NCBI RefSeq assembly: GCF_029581355.1
Contig: NZ_CP120849.1
Location: 4,434,501-4,498,500, forward strand
From: Parabacteroides chongii
Lineage (GTDB): Bacteria > Bacteroidota > Bacteroidia > Bacteroidales > Tannerellaceae
DNA length: 64,000 bases
Direction of reading: 5' to 3'
In this document: piece by piece, positions 35,224-45,040 of the stretch
Layout: each line of letters starts with the position of its first letter
Numbering within the stretch: the first letter of the stretch is position 1
Notes under the pieces: generated by a model
What the model was told of the DNA's origin: nothing
Database searches by the model: none
Seen by the model: only the letters and a program-made list of their open reading frames with translations
Made by a program: the position numbers and the translations under genes

Positions 35224-38200
35224 TTAGAATTTGCACATATTTAAGTCCTGGTCGACCAGTATGCCGTCGATGGCTTTCAGGTTAAATTTGACTTTACGTT
35301 TTGCTTTCAGCTTCAGAATGAACAAGTCGGAAGTGCCTTCCAGTGTTTCCTTGTCGCCCAGATTGACGAAAGTAGGATACAGGGCTTTTTGGCCGCTGGT
35401 ATGCAAACGGTCGTAAGTCAGGTTTTCCATCGCTTTCAGGTTTAGCGGTTCTACGCCGATAAATTCGTAATCCTGCTGGTCGTAAGGTAAAGCGAAGCTT
35501 AATGCGTTGACAGCTTTCAAGTCTGTACCTTTTACCTTTACTTCAACGATTTCGTCTTTGTTGTAGTTCTGCTTCGGAGTACTGAGTTCGATTGTTCCGG
35601 CTACTTTTTCCGTTCCCTGTTCTTCGATACCGCCATCCAGCTGGGTTGCGACAACCGAAATATCATATGCATCGATCAAACCGTTCTGGTTGATATCGCC
35701 TGCACTTACATAATCGAAATCGCTGTCGCCTTTGCGCAGACCGGTATAGTTCATGTAAGAAGTCAGGTCGTTGCTGTCGATCTTCTTGTCGTTGTTGATG
35801 TCACCCGGCAGATAGCTTTCTGTTCCCGGAACTTTGAATACATACAATTCGCGTCCTGAACCGTAATTGCCTACACCTTCCGTTATATTTAGCTTGATGT
35901 AGCGTGCTTTCGGTTTATCCTTGAATTCGAAAATCTTCACATCGCCGTTGCGTTCAAACTTGAAGGAGTCGACCGGTGTCCAGTTTTCTTTATCCATACT
36001 ATAAGAAACGAAGCCTCTCAGCATAGTACCGTTGCCGCCGTCCTGACGGGACAGATAATGGAACTTATCTAGTTGGTTGACTGTACGCAGGTCGATGATC
36101 ATATCGAACGGTATAGCATTTTTGCGATATTTCGTATGGAACATATCACCCAGTTCTGCAAAGTCGAACAGACGGAATATTTCAAAGCCGTCCTGCTCTT
36201 CTGCCGTCACTTCACCGCGGATACCCTTAATGGCAAATTCAAGCGGGTTGGATTTTGTCTTTACACCGAAAGAAGCCCAGTCAGAATAACCGTCTTTGTT
36301 AACCGAACGGATCTTGAATGTGTAATCTGTTTCAGCATTCAGTCCGTCAAACAATAGTTCTGTATTCTTGATAGTCGTATACAGCATATCGTTGAACTCG
36401 ATTTCGTAGAAGTCAGCACCTGTCACTTTATTCCAGGTCGGTTTCAATGTGTAGGCTTCCCTGTTTTCTTCCGTTACCTGTGCAGTAGGAGCGGTCAGGG
36501 TTCCGGTTGAAACACGGTGGCTGTCACCCATATCGAATTTATAACCTTCGAAAGTAACTGTTGTCGTATTTTCCGTAATATCCGTGGCGGCTAGTTTAAC
36601 CAGCAACTGAGGATTTTTGGTAATCGTAACCTTTTCAAAATCGCTTCCTTTCGTGGCGAACTTGTTCAAGTTAGGAGTAGCGTCGTAGAAATAAACGTTT
36701 TCACCTTTCAGATATTCGTCCATAGAACGGGCTTCTGTCAGTTTTACTTTGTCTTTGCCTACTTTTGCTGCGACTTTTTTCGGCATTTCGGAAACATTGA
36801 AACGCAGCTCTGTCGCTTTATCTTTTACAAAGCCGTTGAAGTATCCGGTAGCCGGCTGGATCGTGACAGTTACGTTATTCTTATTACCCACTTCCGATTC
36901 GATCAGTGTCGTTACACCTTCACCTTTCAGATAGGCCTGTGTGATACCATCATCGTCATATTCGGTAAATGAACTGTAACCATCCGGATAGATTTCGTAG
37001 ATACGCAGATTCTTATTGATTTCCGCCACGTTGTTGTTCGGGTTTGTCATCGGGATGATAGCACCGCTTTTTACAAATACCGGCAGTTTCCACAGTGGAG
37101 AAGCGAAGTTATTGATCACACAGTTGCCTGCATATTTTTCTCCGGTGAAATAGTCAACCCAGGTACCTTCGGGCAGATAGATTCCGTCGCGGATATCATT
37201 TCCTTTCTCGTCAGCCTGTGTTTCCTGGTAGATAGGAGCCACCAGGAAGTACGGTCCGTACATGAACTGGTATTCTGTTGCCTTACCATACGTATAAGGA
37301 TTCGGATATTCAAGGAACATTGCACGGATCATCGGCTTACCGTCCACCGCTTCTTTAGCGATACTGTAGGCGTAAGGCATCAGTTCGGACTTCAGTTTCA
37401 GATACCAGCGGTTGATGGAGGTAGCCGGTTCGCCGAGGGCATGCGGATATTTCTCGTTAGCCCCCCAGCCGTCCATGTTTAACTCCATTGGTGTCCATGT
37501 CTTCCACTGGAAATCACGGGTATTCATCGCCAGGTTTTTGCCACCGAAGATACCGTCCATATCAGATGTGATATTCGGTTGCCCGGACAATCCGGAACCG
37601 ATGTATGTCGGGATATGGAAGCGGATATATTCCCACTGGCCGCCTGTCTGGTCGCCCGACCAGATGCCGGCATATCGTTGTGTTCCGGCCCAGCCGTCCA
37701 AAGAGATAATGAAAGGACGGGCGTCATTTCCGTAATAAGGCATGATGTGGCCTACATCGGCTACACCATTCAGGCCGAATGAATAACCGGCACCAACCCA
37801 TGCCACGTCTGTTTTCAGTACACGGACACCGGCATCACGAACCTCTTTTACGATATCGCGCTGCAGCAGGGCACTGACTTCTGGTTTCGGATGCAAGTCC
37901 GATTGTGTCCAGAGTCCGATTTCCACACCGTTCTTATGGGCATAATCAGCCAGGCTCTTCAGGTTTTGAATATTTCCGTCCAGGGTTTCCGTCTGTCCGT
38001 ATCCGGCACCGTAACCGTCGTTAGGTAACAACCAGCCAAGCGGCATATCCTGATTTTTATAGCGGTCGATCACGGCACGGGCGGAGAACTGGTAGTTATT
38101 CTTTTCTCCGTTCAATGATTCTTTGATACCACCGTTATCTTTTTGACTTTCTTTATAACGTTTACCGTCTTCGAACAGGATTCCCTTTTCGTCTTCCACC

Positions 38201-39084
38201 CAATAGTCGCGGTTGTAGGCATTCAGATGTCCCTGGTAGAAACCGAACTTCGGCAATAAGACGGGATTACCTGTCAGCTGGTAGAAGTCGTTCAGCAGAG
38301 GCACTGCACCATCGCTGACCATACAGAATGCGTCCAGATAATCGGTATCATGAGAAAGTATTACGCTGCCTTTTTCAGCTGCACCAAAATCATATTTACC
38401 TTGTTTGAAAGTATACCACATGAAACCGTAACCGTTGGTTGACCAATAATAAGGAGTAGGAGAGGCAACTCCGCCGTCTGTCCAGCTGTTCTGATTTTCG
38501 ATGGCTATCGCTTTTCCTTTGTGAGAGAAACGTCCGTTCTGCACACCGCCGCCATAAAAGTATTCACCCGGATTTTCTTTCAAGGTAAGGATTGTTTTTC
38601 CTTTGTCATAAAGAACCGGTTTTACTTCCTCGAATGCTACTTTGTCAGTAACCAGATTGATTACTTTCAGCAGGGAGGTGCTTTTATCCAGTTCCAGTCT
38701 TATCCTATTAGTGCTGATAGAAATAGTGTTGTTATCTTCTTTCAGCGTCAGTGGAGAGAGGTTTCTTCTGGGGTTGTCGACCAGGATCTGTGCTTCCGGT
38801 TTGGCTTCCGGGTCACGGAGGATTCCGCCGTTGACATCCTGAAACATTCTGAAGATGTTTTCCCCGTAAAAATCATAGGTTACTCTCTGATTGTCGGAGA
38901 ACAGAACTTCTACTGTCGTGGGATTGATCTGTTTTACACCGACAATTGTTTTACCCTGCTGCATTTCCATACATACATTGTCGGCTTTTTGCATGGCCTG
39001 CATGGGTAATGGTGAAAACAAAGGAAAGGCAAGAGCGAGTATGAGCACTTTCTTTTGCTTCATTTTTCTAATAGTGTCATTCAT
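35224..39084 (-). CDS. Glycoside hydrolase family 31 enzyme with FN3, dockerin and cohesin-like domains
   Basis: 1286 aa, secreted (signal peptide KKVLILALAFPLFSPLPMQA; ATG 39063 is an alternative start). GH31 N-terminal beta domain, then the TIM barrel: nucleophile Asp426 in RVLKTDVAWVG and acid/base Asp478 in GIWSGDQTGG. DUF5110-like and fibronectin III regions lie to ~960, then a discoidin-like region to ~1090, a dockerin with two calcium loops (GDINNDKKIDSND, GDINQNGLIDAYD; ~1092-1155) and a cohesin-like module (1163-1286). It should hydrolyse an alpha-linked sugar (alpha-galactoside, -glucoside or -xyloside). Flanked by the kinase and response regulator, which may control it. Confidence 0.88.
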   Translation of the reverse strand: MNDTIRKMKQKKVLILALAFPLFSPLPMQAMQKADNVCMEMQQGKTIVGVKQINPTTVEVLFSDNQRVTYDFYGENIFRMFQDVNGGILRDPEAKPEAQILVDNPRRNLSPLTLKEDNNTISISTNRIRLELDKSTSLLKVINLVTDKVAFEEVKPVLYDKGKTILTLKENPGEYFYGGGVQNGRFSHKGKAIAIENQNSWTDGGVASPTPYYWSTNGYGFMWYTFKQGKYDFGAAEKGSVILSHDTDYLDAFCMVSDGAVPLLNDFYQLTGNPVLLPKFGFYQGHLNAYNRDYWVEDEKGILFEDGKRYKESQKDNGGIKESLNGEKNNYQFSARAVIDRYKNQDMPLGWLLPNDGYGAGYGQTETLDGNIQNLKSLADYAHKNGVEIGLWTQSDLHPKPEVSALLQRDIVKEVRDAGVRVLKTDVAWVGAGYSFGLNGVADVGHIMPYYGNDARPFIISLDGWAGTQRYAGIWSGDQTGGQWEYIRFHIPTYIGSGLSGQPNITSDMDGIFGGKNLAMNTRDFQWKTWTPMELNMDGWGANEKYPHALGEPATSINRWYLKLKSELMPYAYSIAKEAVDGKPMIRAMFLEYPNPYTYGKATEYQFMYGPYFLVAPIYQETQADEKGNDIRDGIYLPEGTWVDYFTGEKYAGNCVINNFASPLWKLPVFVKSGAIIPMTNPNNNVAEINKNLRIYEIYPDGYSSFTEYDDDGITQAYLKGEGVTTLIESEVGNKNNVTVTIQPATGYFNGFVKDKATELRFNVSEMPKKVAAKVGKDKVKLTEARSMDEYLKGENVYFYDATPNLNKFATKGSDFEKVTITKNPQLLVKLAATDITENTTTVTFEGYKFDMGDSHRVSTGTLTAPTAQVTEENREAYTLKPTWNKVTGADFYEIEFNDMLYTTIKNTELLFDGLNAETDYTFKIRSVNKDGYSDWASFGVKTKSNPLEFAIKGIRGEVTAEEQDGFEIFRLFDFAELGDMFHTKYRKNAIPFDMIIDLRTVNQLDKFHYLSRQDGGNGTMLRGFVSYSMDKENWTPVDSFKFERNGDVKIFEFKDKPKARYIKLNITEGVGNYGSGRELYVFKVPGTESYLPGDINNDKKIDSNDLTSYMNYTGLRKGDSDFDYVSAGDINQNGLIDAYDISVVATQLDGGIEEQGTEKVAGTIELSTPKQNYNKDEIVEVKVKGTDLKAVNALSFALPYDQQDYEFIGVEPLNLKAMENLTYDRLHTSGQKALYPTFVNLGDKETLEGTSDLFILKLKAKRKVKFNLKAIDGILVDQDLNMCKF

Positions 39085-39191
39085 GTTTGTCTGTTTTAAC
39101 GAATAAATGATTTAAGCAACAAACTTACTGGTTATTATTTTCATGAGCAAAAAATAATAAATATATCGAATAATAAAAATAAAAGATGCAA

Positions 39192-40889
39192 TCAGACAAT
39201 AAGGGGGAAGCGAAGCAGGACGATTACACCGGTGCCGTTTTCACTGTTTTCTTTTTCGGTTATTTCGATTGTTATGTGCATATTGTACAAACTATTCAAC
39301 AGGTTGATCCGTTCGCGGGTATTGGTCAGCCCGCGTGAATGATGTTCTTTCTGATGACGGGTTTTAAGTTCGTTACTTTTTTTCAAGCCGATGCCGTTGT
39401 CTTCAATTTTGACACAAAGACTGTTACTTTCCGATTTGACGGACAGGCGTAATAATCCGCCGGATTCCTTATAGCGTAGCCCGTGCCATACTGCATTTTC
39501 CAATTGCGGTTGTATCAGCATATTAGGAATGGAAATATGATCGGGGTCGAGCGATTCGTCCACGTCTATTTCATAGACAAACTTATCGCTGAAACGCATG
39601 TGTTCCAGGTCCAGGTATTCTTTCAACTGTTCCAGTTCCGTCGAAAGAGGGGTGAAATCTTTGTTAGAGTTTTCCAGTATGTTTCGCATCAAGCGGGAAT
39701 AGGAGGAAAGGTATTTGTTTGCTTCCAGCTCATTGTTTTGGGCTATGAACTGATTTACACTATTCAAGCTGTTGAAGATGAAATGGGGATTCATCTCACG
39801 GCGTAACGACTGAAGGGCGATCTTTTTGTTTTTTCGGCGAATGGAATACCAGGCTTTTACCGTGAATATGAGAAAGACAAGGATCAAGACAATCGAACCG
39901 ATCAGGACATAGTTGAATGTGTTTTTCTTTCTGATCAGTTCATCTTTAAGAATACGTTCCTTCTCCAACTGGGCGATCCGTGCCTCGTGTGCCTGAAAGA
40001 ATTTCTGATCGATCAGTGTGCTGTCCGACTTGACCAGCGGTTCCAGATTCTCTATAAAGCCGGCATACAGGTCCAGCGCTTTCCGGGGCTGGTTGTCTTT
40101 CCTGTATTGATCGACCAGCTGTTCCAGGCTTTTCTTCGCTTCCATGGTGTGCCCTTCTTTTAATGCCATGTCGTAGGATTGCTGGAGGGAGGCTATTGCT
40201 TTAACCTTTTGGCTGTCGGCGGCATAGACTTTGGCTATTTCCCGTTGGACTTTGATGGTCTCCACCGGTTTGTCTTTCACTTCATCTAATATGCTGTTTA
40301 AGTTGCTTAGGGCGGCTTCCTTATTATTCATGGTCAAGTTTACATTTGCCATCTGGTGGAAAGCGGCGACACGGTCCACCTGCTGTTCCGGCTTGTTGGA
40401 GGCGTTCAGTAATTTTATATTGCTCTTGATATAAGGTGATTGAGCTATCGGATCGGATATATTCTTTAACCGATTGACATCATTATTGTTCAACTCCCTG
40501 AACTCTTTATTCCGTGATAAATGAGCAGCACTGGCGTAACTAAGAATGGCGGCATCTATCTTTCCCAATGTCTCCTGGATGCGGCCGATCTCCCGGTCTG
40601 CACGGGCTATTTTCTCTTTATCTTTCAGCTTTTCATATAGTTTTCTGGCATTGAGAAGGTAGTTTTCCGCTTTTTCATATTCTCCTTGTACGGTCAGTGT
40701 CTTTGCCAGTTCTTCATAATCACTTGCTAGCAATTCATCCGATTTACCACTTTCAAGCGAAGTGGATAGTTTCATGACGGCGCTTTTCGTACTTTTTTTC
40801 GACACAGAAGGTATTGAATCCTGCGCTGTTATAGTCACAGAAAGGCTACCAAGTACCCATATTGTCAGATATATGATCAGTCTGTTCAT
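39192..40889 (-). CDS. TPR-containing LytS-type sensor histidine kinase
   Basis: 565 aa. Signal peptide (MNRLIIYLTIWVLGSLSVTITAQ), periplasmic TPR region ~55-320, one membrane helix ~325-345, then a His_kinase (PF06580) domain with phospho-acceptor His369 (MNPHFIFNSLNS), N-box LENAVWHG (Asn465) and G-box EDNGIGL. Probable partner of the LytTR regulator at 34,326-35,087. The input signal is unknown. Confidence 0.92.
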   Translation of the reverse strand: MNRLIIYLTIWVLGSLSVTITAQDSIPSVSKKSTKSAVMKLSTSLESGKSDELLASDYEELAKTLTVQGEYEKAENYLLNARKLYEKLKDKEKIARADREIGRIQETLGKIDAAILSYASAAHLSRNKEFRELNNNDVNRLKNISDPIAQSPYIKSNIKLLNASNKPEQQVDRVAAFHQMANVNLTMNNKEAALSNLNSILDEVKDKPVETIKVQREIAKVYAADSQKVKAIASLQQSYDMALKEGHTMEAKKSLEQLVDQYRKDNQPRKALDLYAGFIENLEPLVKSDSTLIDQKFFQAHEARIAQLEKERILKDELIRKKNTFNYVLIGSIVLILVFLIFTVKAWYSIRRKNKKIALQSLRREMNPHFIFNSLNSVNQFIAQNNELEANKYLSSYSRLMRNILENSNKDFTPLSTELEQLKEYLDLEHMRFSDKFVYEIDVDESLDPDHISIPNMLIQPQLENAVWHGLRYKESGGLLRLSVKSESNSLCVKIEDNGIGLKKSNELKTRHQKEHHSRGLTNTRERINLLNSLYNMHITIEITEKENSENGTGVIVLLRFPLIV

Positions 40890-41042
40890 TGAATGTTTTA
40901 TTGAGATTGTAAAGTAAGCATATGTAAAACATTTATATCCTATATTTCACCAACTCAAAACGCCGGTTCACCCATTCTTCCCGGAATCTTAATTTCTAAC
41001 ATCTTATTTTTGAGCCATAAACCTATTAAAAAAAATCCGAAT

Positions 41043-42218
41043 ATGAAAAGAATTATTCTACTATGCATCTTATTTACTGCATTGACAACGGCCATAGGCT
41101 GTATGTTGGAGGCGAGAAACACGACGGCATCGGCAGAGCCAGCCTGTACTCCGGTTGTAAATGAAGTGTCTGCCAAAAAGACAAAAATACAAGTGGCTAT
41201 CCTGTTGGATACTTCCGGCAGTATGCAGGGATTAATTGAACAGGCTAAGTCCCGTTTGTGGAATATCGTGAATACACTCACCACGCTGAAATATAATGGT
41301 GAAGCGCCGGATATTGAAATAGCGTTATATGAATATGGCAGTTATAAACGGTATGATGGCGATTATATACGCCGGATCACTCCTTTGACAGCGGATCTTG
41401 ATCTGATCTCGAAAGAGCTGTTTGCTTTGACGACCAACGGTAGTGAGGAATATTGCGGTACGGTTATCCAACGTGCTGTGAATGAATTGGAGTGGGGGAA
41501 TAGTAAGGCTGATATGAAGCTGATCTATATAGCTGGAAATGAAGAGTTCACCCAGGGAAATATTTCCTATAAAACGGCAATAGCCAATGCACTTAAAAAA
41601 GATATTTTTGTTAATACGATCCATTGTGGCAGTGAAGATGTCGGTATAGGTGATTTCTGGCAGGATGCAGCATTAAGGGGTAATGGCAAGTTTTTCAATA
41701 TAGATGCGAACGCAACGGTCAGAGCGATCAAAACACCTTTCGATCCGCAGATCATTTTATGCAATGAAAAGCTGAATGACACGTATATCGGTTATGGTAT
41801 AGTTGGAAAAGAACGTAAAATGAATCAGACCGTTCAGGATAGAAATGCCGGTTCTATTTCTTCTGCCAACTATACGGAACGGGCTGTCAGTAAATCCAAA
41901 GCTGTTTATAAAAACACTTCCTGGGACCTGGTCGATAAGGTGAAAGAAGACAAAGATGCTTTGTCACGTATAAAAAAAGAGGAGTTACCAGAGGAATTAC
42001 GGAACAAATCTCCGGAAGAACTGAAAACATTCATCAAGCAGAAAGAGGAGGAGAGAACTTTAATTCAGAAAGAAATCAATGAATTGGCTGTTAAACGTCA
42101 GATTTATATAGATGAACAACTGAAAAAGGAAGGAGAAAACAAAGGGGATGATCTGGGAAAGGCTATTACGGAATCCGTTCTTGCCGTAGCAAAAATAAAA
42201 GGATATACGGCTGAATAA
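41043..42218 (+). CDS. VWA domain-containing exported protein
   Basis: 391 aa from the ATG at 41043 (MKRIILLCILFTALTTAIGC); an in-frame start at 41010 gives a poor signal peptide. Cys20 may be lipidated, though the box AIGC is not ideal. The MIDAS motif DTSGS (56-60) starts a von Willebrand A domain to ~225. The C-terminal ~100 residues are charged and helical (EELPEELRNKSPEELKTFIKQ), likely coiled coil. Function unknown; metal-dependent protein binding in the periplasm is expected. Confidence 0.82.
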   Translation: MKRIILLCILFTALTTAIGCMLEARNTTASAEPACTPVVNEVSAKKTKIQVAILLDTSGSMQGLIEQAKSRLWNIVNTLTTLKYNGEAPDIEIALYEYGSYKRYDGDYIRRITPLTADLDLISKELFALTTNGSEEYCGTVIQRAVNELEWGNSKADMKLIYIAGNEEFTQGNISYKTAIANALKKDIFVNTIHCGSEDVGIGDFWQDAALRGNGKFFNIDANATVRAIKTPFDPQIILCNEKLNDTYIGYGIVGKERKMNQTVQDRNAGSISSANYTERAVSKSKAVYKNTSWDLVDKVKEDKDALSRIKKEELPEELRNKSPEELKTFIKQKEEERTLIQKEINELAVKRQIYIDEQLKKEGENKGDDLGKAITESVLAVAKIKGYTAE

Positions 42219-42317
42219 TACCCTTTGCCTATTTGGAATAAAGACTTTAGTTTATAATGGAAAAGCCTTGCAGTTTCTGATGTATAACCATCCGCGATAG
42301 CAGATAAGGCAATAAAA

Positions 42318-42348
42318 AATAGCCGTCCAGTTTATTTGGACGGCTATT
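42318..42348 (-). terminator. Terminator-like hairpin at the end of tnpC
   Basis: AATAGCCGTCCA pairs with TGGACGGCTATT; the restored tnpC stop codon (42344-42346) lies inside the stem. Confidence 0.7.
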
Positions 42349-43917
42349 TTTGCGTATGTATCCAACGATCAGGCAGTAAATCGCGATATTTTTCTATGGG
42401 AGTGTTTGGTGCCCATGCAGCACATTTGTCAATGATGTCACAGAAGTAATCAAACACATAAACTCCACATCGGTGACATGTTATTGCCAACGAGTGATAC
42501 AATGGCAGCTTCGGCTCCTGTGTGGGAGCCTATTGTAAGCCTGCGGCGCGTCAGGGATATGTAGCGATTGATCCGCTCCACTTCATTGTTGTCAAGTCGA
42601 TATGTCGGTGATGCAAAAATCAACGGTATCTCATGCCATTGTTTAAGAGCGTGATTAGTAGCTGCGAGCAAAGGGTCATCGGGTGGTATGCCAGTACGGT
42701 CTTTTACAGCAATTAGCCTCATGTAGATTTTCTCAAGTATCACCTTTGAGTATCGCTGTCTCCACTGAATGTGTGTGTTCTCTGTCCATCCATCTTTACC
42801 GATGCGATGCATGTGCTCAAAGTGATACAGCAAACCAAAGAGTTTTGCTATTTCCTGAGCTTGACTATTATCCTTTATATCAAGAAACTTGCGCTTTATA
42901 TGCTGAAGACATGGCAGTCGTTTTATTCCGGTCATCTCACCGATGCCGATATTGCGATAGCCAGAGTAATAATCGCATTGAAAGGCTCCTTTGAAGCCCT
43001 TAATCTGGCGTTCAAACACCTCAGCACTGCGTGAGCCGTCATCATAAAAGAAGAAAACAAGACCTGTGGTCATACCGACGAATACCCATATATATCCTTT
43101 TTTGATTTTCTTTCCCGATGGAGTAGCTACCTGAAGTCGCACTTTTTGATATGTTTCATCACCACAGATATAATTGTCATCAAGTATGGCTTTAGCAAGA
43201 GCCTTATACAGATTTTCCAGTTGCACCTTTGTCTTGCTGACAAGTTTCTGTGCGGTACCCTTGTCAAGATCAAAGCCGTGTGCACGGAAGTATTCGACTG
43301 CATTCTCAAGTGGCATTCCATGTAGATAGCGCAGTTCCGCGAGTCCGGCTATAAAAGATGCCGTATACTGAGAGTTGAAAAGAGGCGCTACAGGTGCCAT
43401 TCCTTTGAAGACCTTGTCATCCTGAACATACTTCTTTATCTTGTATATTTTCTTGATAAAGCGTGTTGGTATCATTTCATACCGTACCACCTCACATGTT
43501 CCGATAAATGTAGCCAACTCAGCTCTGAAGTCAGGAGTGTCAGGCTCAACCTCGATAATTTCAACCTTACACTCCGGATGAGTTTTTCTTTTAGCACCAT
43601 TATTAGTCCGTTTTCTTTGAGGCTTCTGCTCTGTCTGCCCGGCAACAGCTTCTATCGGTTTTGCCTGCATTTCAGAGGATGAACCTTGTAAACGCTGCAC
43701 CGCTTTACGTGCAGCCTTCTCTTTGCTTAGTTCTGCACCTTTTCCTTTGACCACATCCTCCAGCGAGATTATCTGTTTGCGCAGTTCTTCTACGGTTGCA
43801 ATCAGTTTTTCATTTGCTAAAGTAAGCGAACTGATTAGAACTCAGTGCCACATCTAACTTCCCTTGAAGAAAGTCGATTTGGCGTTGTAACAGTTCTATC
43901 AGTTCATCTTTTTTCAT
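42344..43917 (-). pseudogene. tnpC: IS66 transposase TnpC with two frameshifts
   Basis: The natural start at 43917 (MKKDELIELLQRQIDFLQGK) stops after about 35 codons because of one extra base near 43827 (CAGTTCGC for CAGTCGC). The main frame 42450-43754 carries the IS66 core, including the DDE landmarks GDETYQKV, FQCDYYSGY and NNEVERINRYI. A second extra base near 42484 truncates the C-terminus (ending NNMSPMWSLCV). The other frame continues TCHRCGVYVFDYFCDII to the proper stop at 42344-42346. Product of the central frame alone would lack the N-terminal coiled coil and the IS66_C tail. Confidence 0.85.
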
Positions 43918-43995
43918 ACTCTAAAGATATGAAAAATATCTGATACAGGCAACTTTAATAGGTGTTATTATTGCTGATTGTCAATACATTAAATA

Positions 43996-44351
43996 CTATT
44001 TAACGGCCATTCTGAAGCGACTTTCGACTGTAACCTTTACAGGCGTCAGACCTCTCATCAACATATAAAAATCGTCCCACTGAAGCCGGCGAACACTCGT
44101 ATCATCTTTTTGGCGACTTCTCTGAAATGCCCTTGCGACAATCTTTTAGTGTACATTAAAAATCCATCGCCATCCCATCTTAAAGCCTTCATGGTCTTGC
44201 GGTCACGTGAGAAAAACACATAAACATCACCTGAGGCAGGTGAATGGCCTTTCCATGACCACACCTTTTGTGTCAGTCCGCGTATACCATAACGCATTGA
44301 TACCGGAGATGGGCATACCCATAATCGCAAACCCTGTTCAAGCCCCCACAT
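43996..44351 (-). pseudogene. tnpB: IS66 accessory protein TnpB, frameshifted
   Basis: Starts MWGLEQGLRLWVCPSPVSMR, overlapping the end of tnpA by 14 bases as is usual in IS66 elements. After EVAKK a base is missing in an A-run (about 44110-44115), so the frame ends at 44058 with VFAGFSGTIFIC. In the shifted frame the expected end (QWDDFYMLMRGLTPVKVTV) runs to a stop at 43996-43998. Confidence 0.82.
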
Positions 44352-44913
44352 AACCTGCCTCCTTTCTTGTCCTGTCGGCAAACTTTGCTATAACATCAAT
44401 ATCTGTGTCAGAGGGAAAACTGACAGTTACGTGTCCATCCACTTTCACTGTTATAACACGGTCAAGGGTGGAGGGAAGAAAACCTGCTTCTTCAAAGATA
44501 ATGTCTTCAAAAGGTACTTCCTGGTATTGTTCTCGTTTATGCCCTATCGGTTCCGAGTATCCGGGCAAACCGACAACCTTTAGTTTGTGGGAGTTAAGAT
44601 AATTGTGTATTTGCTTACGGGTTACTCCATGTTTGTCACAAAAACTTTGGAATGTTCCCGGTTGTTTTCCTTCAGCACACAGTTCTTTAAAATCATCGTA
44701 AATTTGAGAGTAAAGGAGGCCTTTCCCTGTTAGTCTTCTATATCCTGTAATAGTTTGTACCTGTTGGAATTCACCCTTGAGAACAATTGGCATTTGACAT
44801 TGAGACACCCCATGTTCCCGACAATAATCACTAAATGAACCTGGTTGCTTTCCTGAAGCACATAGTTCTTTAAAAGCAGAAAAAACCTGCCTGTAGAGTT
44901 TAACTTTATCCAT
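44338..44913 (-). CDS. tnpA: IS66 accessory protein TnpA with duplicated HTH-like repeat
   Basis: 191 aa. Two similar ~45-residue units in the N-terminal half (FKELCASGKQPGSFSDYCRE and FKELCAEGKQPGTFQSFCDK, each followed by HGV) suggest tandem HTH modules. The C-terminal ~60 residues resemble the TnpA end that contacts DNA in Bacteroidetes IS66 elements. Intact, unlike tnpB and tnpC. Confidence 0.75.
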   Translation of the reverse strand: MDKVKLYRQVFSAFKELCASGKQPGSFSDYCREHGVSQCQMPIVLKGEFQQVQTITGYRRLTGKGLLYSQIYDDFKELCAEGKQPGTFQSFCDKHGVTRKQIHNYLNSHKLKVVGLPGYSEPIGHKREQYQEVPFEDIIFEEAGFLPSTLDRVITVKVDGHVTVSFPSDTDIDVIAKFADRTRKEAGYVGA

Positions 44914-45040
44914 AATTTTATTTTTATGGCAAGGTTAATATTTCTACAGGCAGGCTACAATACGCTATCGCGGATGGTTATACATTACAAACTGCAAGGC
45001 TTTTATCTTTTTTGTGACGTTTCAGTTAAAAAGGATGAAC

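Larger units (their letters stand above)
42261..45004 (-). mobile_element. IS66-family insertion sequence, decayed
   Basis: Ends are 41-bp inverted repeats (42261-42301 and 44964-45004) with two mismatches, beginning AAAAGCCTTGCAG. Contains tnpA, tnpB and tnpC in the usual order on the minus strand. No 8-bp target duplication is visible next to these ends. tnpB and tnpC are frameshifted, so autonomous movement is unlikely. It lies between the VWA gene and htpG and interrupts no recognisable gene. Confidence 0.88.

Noticed and set aside
42241..45010. Target-site duplication for the IS66 element
   Set aside because: No matching 8-bp direct repeat could be found next to either inverted-repeat end.
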